This document shows positions 62,069 to 64,000 of a DNA stretch of 64,000 bases, in pieces. The position numbers were made by a program, and so were the translations under genes. Source of the DNA: Flavobacterium sp. SCGC AAA160-P02 (GTDB lineage Bacteria; Bacteroidota; Bacteroidia; Flavobacteriales; Flavobacteriaceae); the NCBI GenBank assembly GCA_000383355.1, contig KB911124.1, positions 1-64,000 of the forward strand, written 5' to 3'. How positions within the stretch are numbered: the first letter of the stretch is position 1; each line of letters opens with the position of its first letter. The notes beneath the pieces were generated by a model. The model was not told where the DNA came from, did not search any database, and saw nothing but the letters and a program-made list of their open reading frames with translations.

Positions 62069-63490
62069 ATGAAAAAAACCTATGGCCAGAAAAAAGCTTT
62101 AAGCATCAGCTTTTTGTTTGGATTAATTGTTTTTATGATTTCCTATGATTTTGGTATGTTTTGGGACAATGTTTTATTTGCCTCAAAAATGGGAAATCAA
62201 ATTTACAACAATGGTTTTTTTAACTGGACAATGCCCAACGAATTTGACCCTGGACATCCACCATTTTTAGGAGTTGTTCTCGCTTTTTTTTGGAAAATTT
62301 TTGGCCATAGCTTATGGGTGAGTCATTTGGCAATGCTGCCATTTATGATTGGAGCGATTTATCAATTACAACGGTTTATCGCTTATTTTGTTACGAATAA
62401 AACAATGATGCTACTGGGTCTTTTACTTGTAGTAGCAGACTCTACCTTGTCTGCCTCTTTTGTATTGGTAAATCCGGAGACTATTATTATATTTTTCTTT
62501 TTTCTTGCTGTAAACGGTATTTTGTATCAAGAAAAGAAATGGCAATTTATCGGGCTTTTTTTTCTAAGCATCATCACATTTAGAAGCATGATGCTCTTTG
62601 CTGGTTTATTTCTATTTGAAGTCTTAAACAACTACTTTTTTAATAAAAAGAGTTTTCGAAAAATTCTCGATATTAAATTTCTTAGCTTTTATTTTTTAGC
62701 TGCTCTTCCTGGTATTGTTTTTGTTTTGTGGAGACTAGCAACAAAAGGATGGTTACAAACGCATCCAGAATCTCCGTGGGCGGATTTATGGCACCTGCCA
62801 AGCATCACTCAGTTTCTAAAAAACATTGCTGTTTTAATTCACCGATACCTAGATTTCGGGAGGGTCTTTATCTTTATTTTTCTGATCGTTGGGTTGTTTT
62901 ATTTTCGAAAAAAAATAGTACTTAATAAGCATTTCAAACAACTTTTATTGTTGAGTATTTGCGCTGTATTTTTTGTTGTTATTGCTGTACTATTCTCAAC
63001 AAATGCATTTGGTCATCGTTACTTTATTGTTTCTTATATCTCTTTTATTCTACTAGCCTTTATAGTCTTAAAAGAGATAAAAAAGTATAAAAAACCATTA
63101 TATGTATTGCTCTTTATAGGCCTCATTACTGGCAACCTTTGGGTGTATCCAGAAAGAACATCGCAAGGGTGGGATGCTTCCTTAGCACATGTTCCTTATC
63201 ACTCCTTAAGAAAAGAAGCTATTAATTCTTTAGATACCATGAATATTGATATCTCTGAAGTTGCTAGCTTTTTCCCTAACTACAATAAAATAGATGAAAT
63301 AGATCTAAATGGAAATCAAAAATCATTTACAAAATTCACAAATAATAGCAACTATGTTTTCTATTCTAACGTCTACAATCTTTCTGATAAAGACTATGAA
63401 TTATTACACAACAACTATCTAGAAATTAAGCGTTTCAAAAGCCTTAACATTATTGTTTCAATTCTTAAAAAAAGAGCTGTAAGTAACTAA
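62069..63490 (+). CDS. Polytopic glycosyltransferase-like membrane protein (GT39/ArnT-type)
   Basis: 473 aa from ATG 62069; a TTG at 62051 would add six residues. About ten or eleven helices. The first periplasmic loop has FWDNVLFASKMG and EFDPGHPPFLGV, the acidic DxGHPP-like loop of PMT/ArnT glycosyltransferases that use polyprenyl-phosphate sugars; HPESPWADLWHLPS is another loop with conserved aromatic residues. Probably transfers a sugar to a lipid or protein outside the inner membrane. Acceptor unknown. Confidence 0.8.
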   Translation: MKKTYGQKKALSISFLFGLIVFMISYDFGMFWDNVLFASKMGNQIYNNGFFNWTMPNEFDPGHPPFLGVVLAFFWKIFGHSLWVSHLAMLPFMIGAIYQLQRFIAYFVTNKTMMLLGLLLVVADSTLSASFVLVNPETIIIFFFFLAVNGILYQEKKWQFIGLFFLSIITFRSMMLFAGLFLFEVLNNYFFNKKSFRKILDIKFLSFYFLAALPGIVFVLWRLATKGWLQTHPESPWADLWHLPSITQFLKNIAVLIHRYLDFGRVFIFIFLIVGLFYFRKKIVLNKHFKQLLLLSICAVFFVVIAVLFSTNAFGHRYFIVSYISFILLAFIVLKEIKKYKKPLYVLLFIGLITGNLWVYPERTSQGWDASLAHVPYHSLRKEAINSLDTMNIDISEVASFFPNYNKIDEIDLNGNQKSFTKFTNNSNYVFYSNVYNLSDKDYELLHNNYLEIKRFKSLNIIVSILKKRAVSN

Positions 63491-63556
63491 AAAATAGTAA
63501 GAAAACGTTATCGGTTTTTAGCTCATAAAAGTAGATTTTCTTAGTCATATTTTCCT

Positions 63557-63564
63557 TATTTTTG
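63557..63564 (+). promoter_or_regulatory. -7 promoter box for pdhB
   Basis: TATTTTTG, exact TAnnTTTG match, 32 nt before ATG 63597. No clear -33 element. Confidence 0.5.
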
Positions 63565-63596
63565 CAATTCAATAAACAACTAAGAGAAAGCAATAC

Positions 63597-64000
63597 ATGA
63601 AAACAGTTCAGTTTAGAGAAGCTATTTGTGAGGCAATGAGTGAAGAAATGCGCACAGATGAAACTATCTATCTCATAGGAGAAGAAGTAGCAGAATATAA
63701 TGGTGCTTACAAGGCTAGTAAAGGAATGCTAGATGAATTTGGAGAAAAAAGAGTGATTGATGCTCCTATTGCCGAATTAGGTTTTGGAGGAATTGCGGTA
63801 GGTTCTGCCATGAATGGAAACAGACCTATTGTAGAGTATATGACTTTTAACTTTGCTTTGGTAGGTATAGATCAAATTATAAACAATGCTGCAAAAATCA
63901 GACAGATGTCTGGGGGTCAATTTAACTGCCCAATAGTTTTTAGAGGACCTACCGGTTCTGCAGGACAACTTGGTGCAACACACTCTCAAGCATTTGAAAA
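63597..64000 (+). CDS. pdhB: Pyruvate dehydrogenase E1 beta subunit (partial, C-terminus beyond window)
   Basis: First 134 codons. [18 protein letters not shown], then [52 protein letters not shown]-type segment (positions about 50-80) and [26 protein letters not shown] are the conserved E1-beta blocks of the pyruvate dehydrogenase complex. It would act with E1-alpha and thiamine diphosphate to decarboxylate pyruvate. E1-alpha is not directly upstream, which is usual in flavobacteria where pdhB can stand apart. Confidence 0.95.
   Translation, partial: MKTVQFREAICEAMSEEMRTDETIYLIGEEVAEYNGAYKASKGMLDEFGEKRVIDAPIAELGFGGIAVGSAMNGNRPIVEYMTFNFALVGIDQIINNAAKIRQMSGGQFNCPIVFRGPTGSAGQLGATHSQAFE

Noticed and set aside
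1-64000. Search by eye for CRISPR arrays, insertion sequences, phage genes, rRNA, defence systems and known riboswitches
   Set aside because: None seen; the only dispersed-type repeat is the inverted repeat at 11641-11687.

Overview
The window is AT-rich bacterial DNA that reads as a chromosomal segment of a Bacteroidetes species, most likely a marine Flavobacteriaceae. Four things point there: promoters of the TTG/N19/TAnnTTTG type, with -7 boxes usually 18-33 nt ahead of start codons and no obvious Shine-Dalgarno sequences; many lipoprotein and Sec signals; family-typical proteins (GYDIA-type GHMP kinase, DUF4920, DUF6146, DUF885, PD40-amidohydrolase); and a class II HMG-CoA reductase for mevalonate-based isoprenoid synthesis. 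I see 56 protein genes (two cut by the window edges, one of 44 codons), one tRNA-Leu, several intrinsic terminators, and no rRNA, CRISPR array, insertion sequence or phage genes.

Layout. 1-2.5 kb (minus): flavoprotein, GYDIA kinase, HMG-CoA reductase. 2.6-8.4 kb (plus): lipoprotein dipeptidyl peptidase IV followed by two POT peptide transporters, then a secreted thioredoxin-like protein. 8.5-12.8 kb (minus): surE, small membrane protein, lpxB, comEC. 13-16.3 kb (plus): tail-specific protease and a lone Opp/Dpp-type permease. 16.3-17.7 kb: gene-poor stretch with two paralogous mini winged-helix-like genes, an orphan terminator and tRNA-Leu(UAG). 17.7-23.2 kb: M20 dipeptidase, then minus-strand cyclophilin, PhnA, HMG-CoA-lyase-like enzyme and adenine deaminase. 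23.3-29.7 kb (plus): a 1009-aa kinase/M23 peptidase/class III PLP phospho-lyase fusion and a 1093-aa beta-propeller amidohydrolase.

29.7-39.8 kb (minus) is one run of nine genes: ruvC, hemW, a cyclase-family protein, an alpha/beta hydrolase, and then what looks like a complete trans-4-hydroxy-L-proline pathway (deaminase, 2-oxoglutarate-semialdehyde dehydrogenase, epimerase, D-hydroxyproline dehydrogenase) with a DUF885 peptidase in the middle. The deaminase gene has leucine codons unlike its neighbours, suggesting separate acquisition. 39.8-45.5 kb (plus): flippase-like membrane protein and GT2 glycosyltransferase, a convergent 44-aa microprotein, a D-aminoacylase-like lipoprotein and an AbgB-like amidohydrolase. 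45.5-55 kb: mnmD, DUF4920, ilvE, an MBL lipoprotein, NTP pyrophosphohydrolase, SDR, small membrane protein, dipeptidyl peptidase III, membrane protein, M24 aminopeptidase, DUF6146. 55-60.7 kb (minus): etfB-etfA-bifunctional nuclease-nupC-thyA-folA, with a perfect palindrome ahead of etfB. 60.8-64 kb: two polytopic GT-C-like membrane proteins and the start of pdhB.

A recurring theme is peptide use: DPP IV plus POT importers, M20, M24 and M49 peptidases, a DUF885 peptidase and hydroxyproline catabolism would together let the cell live on proline/hydroxyproline-rich protein such as collagen. This is an inference from gene content. The features most worth following up are the trifunctional kinase-peptidase-lyase, the hydroxyproline operon with its foreign-looking deaminase, promoters built into terminator hairpins, the etf palindrome, and the mini winged-helix pair with the neighbouring orphan transcript unit.
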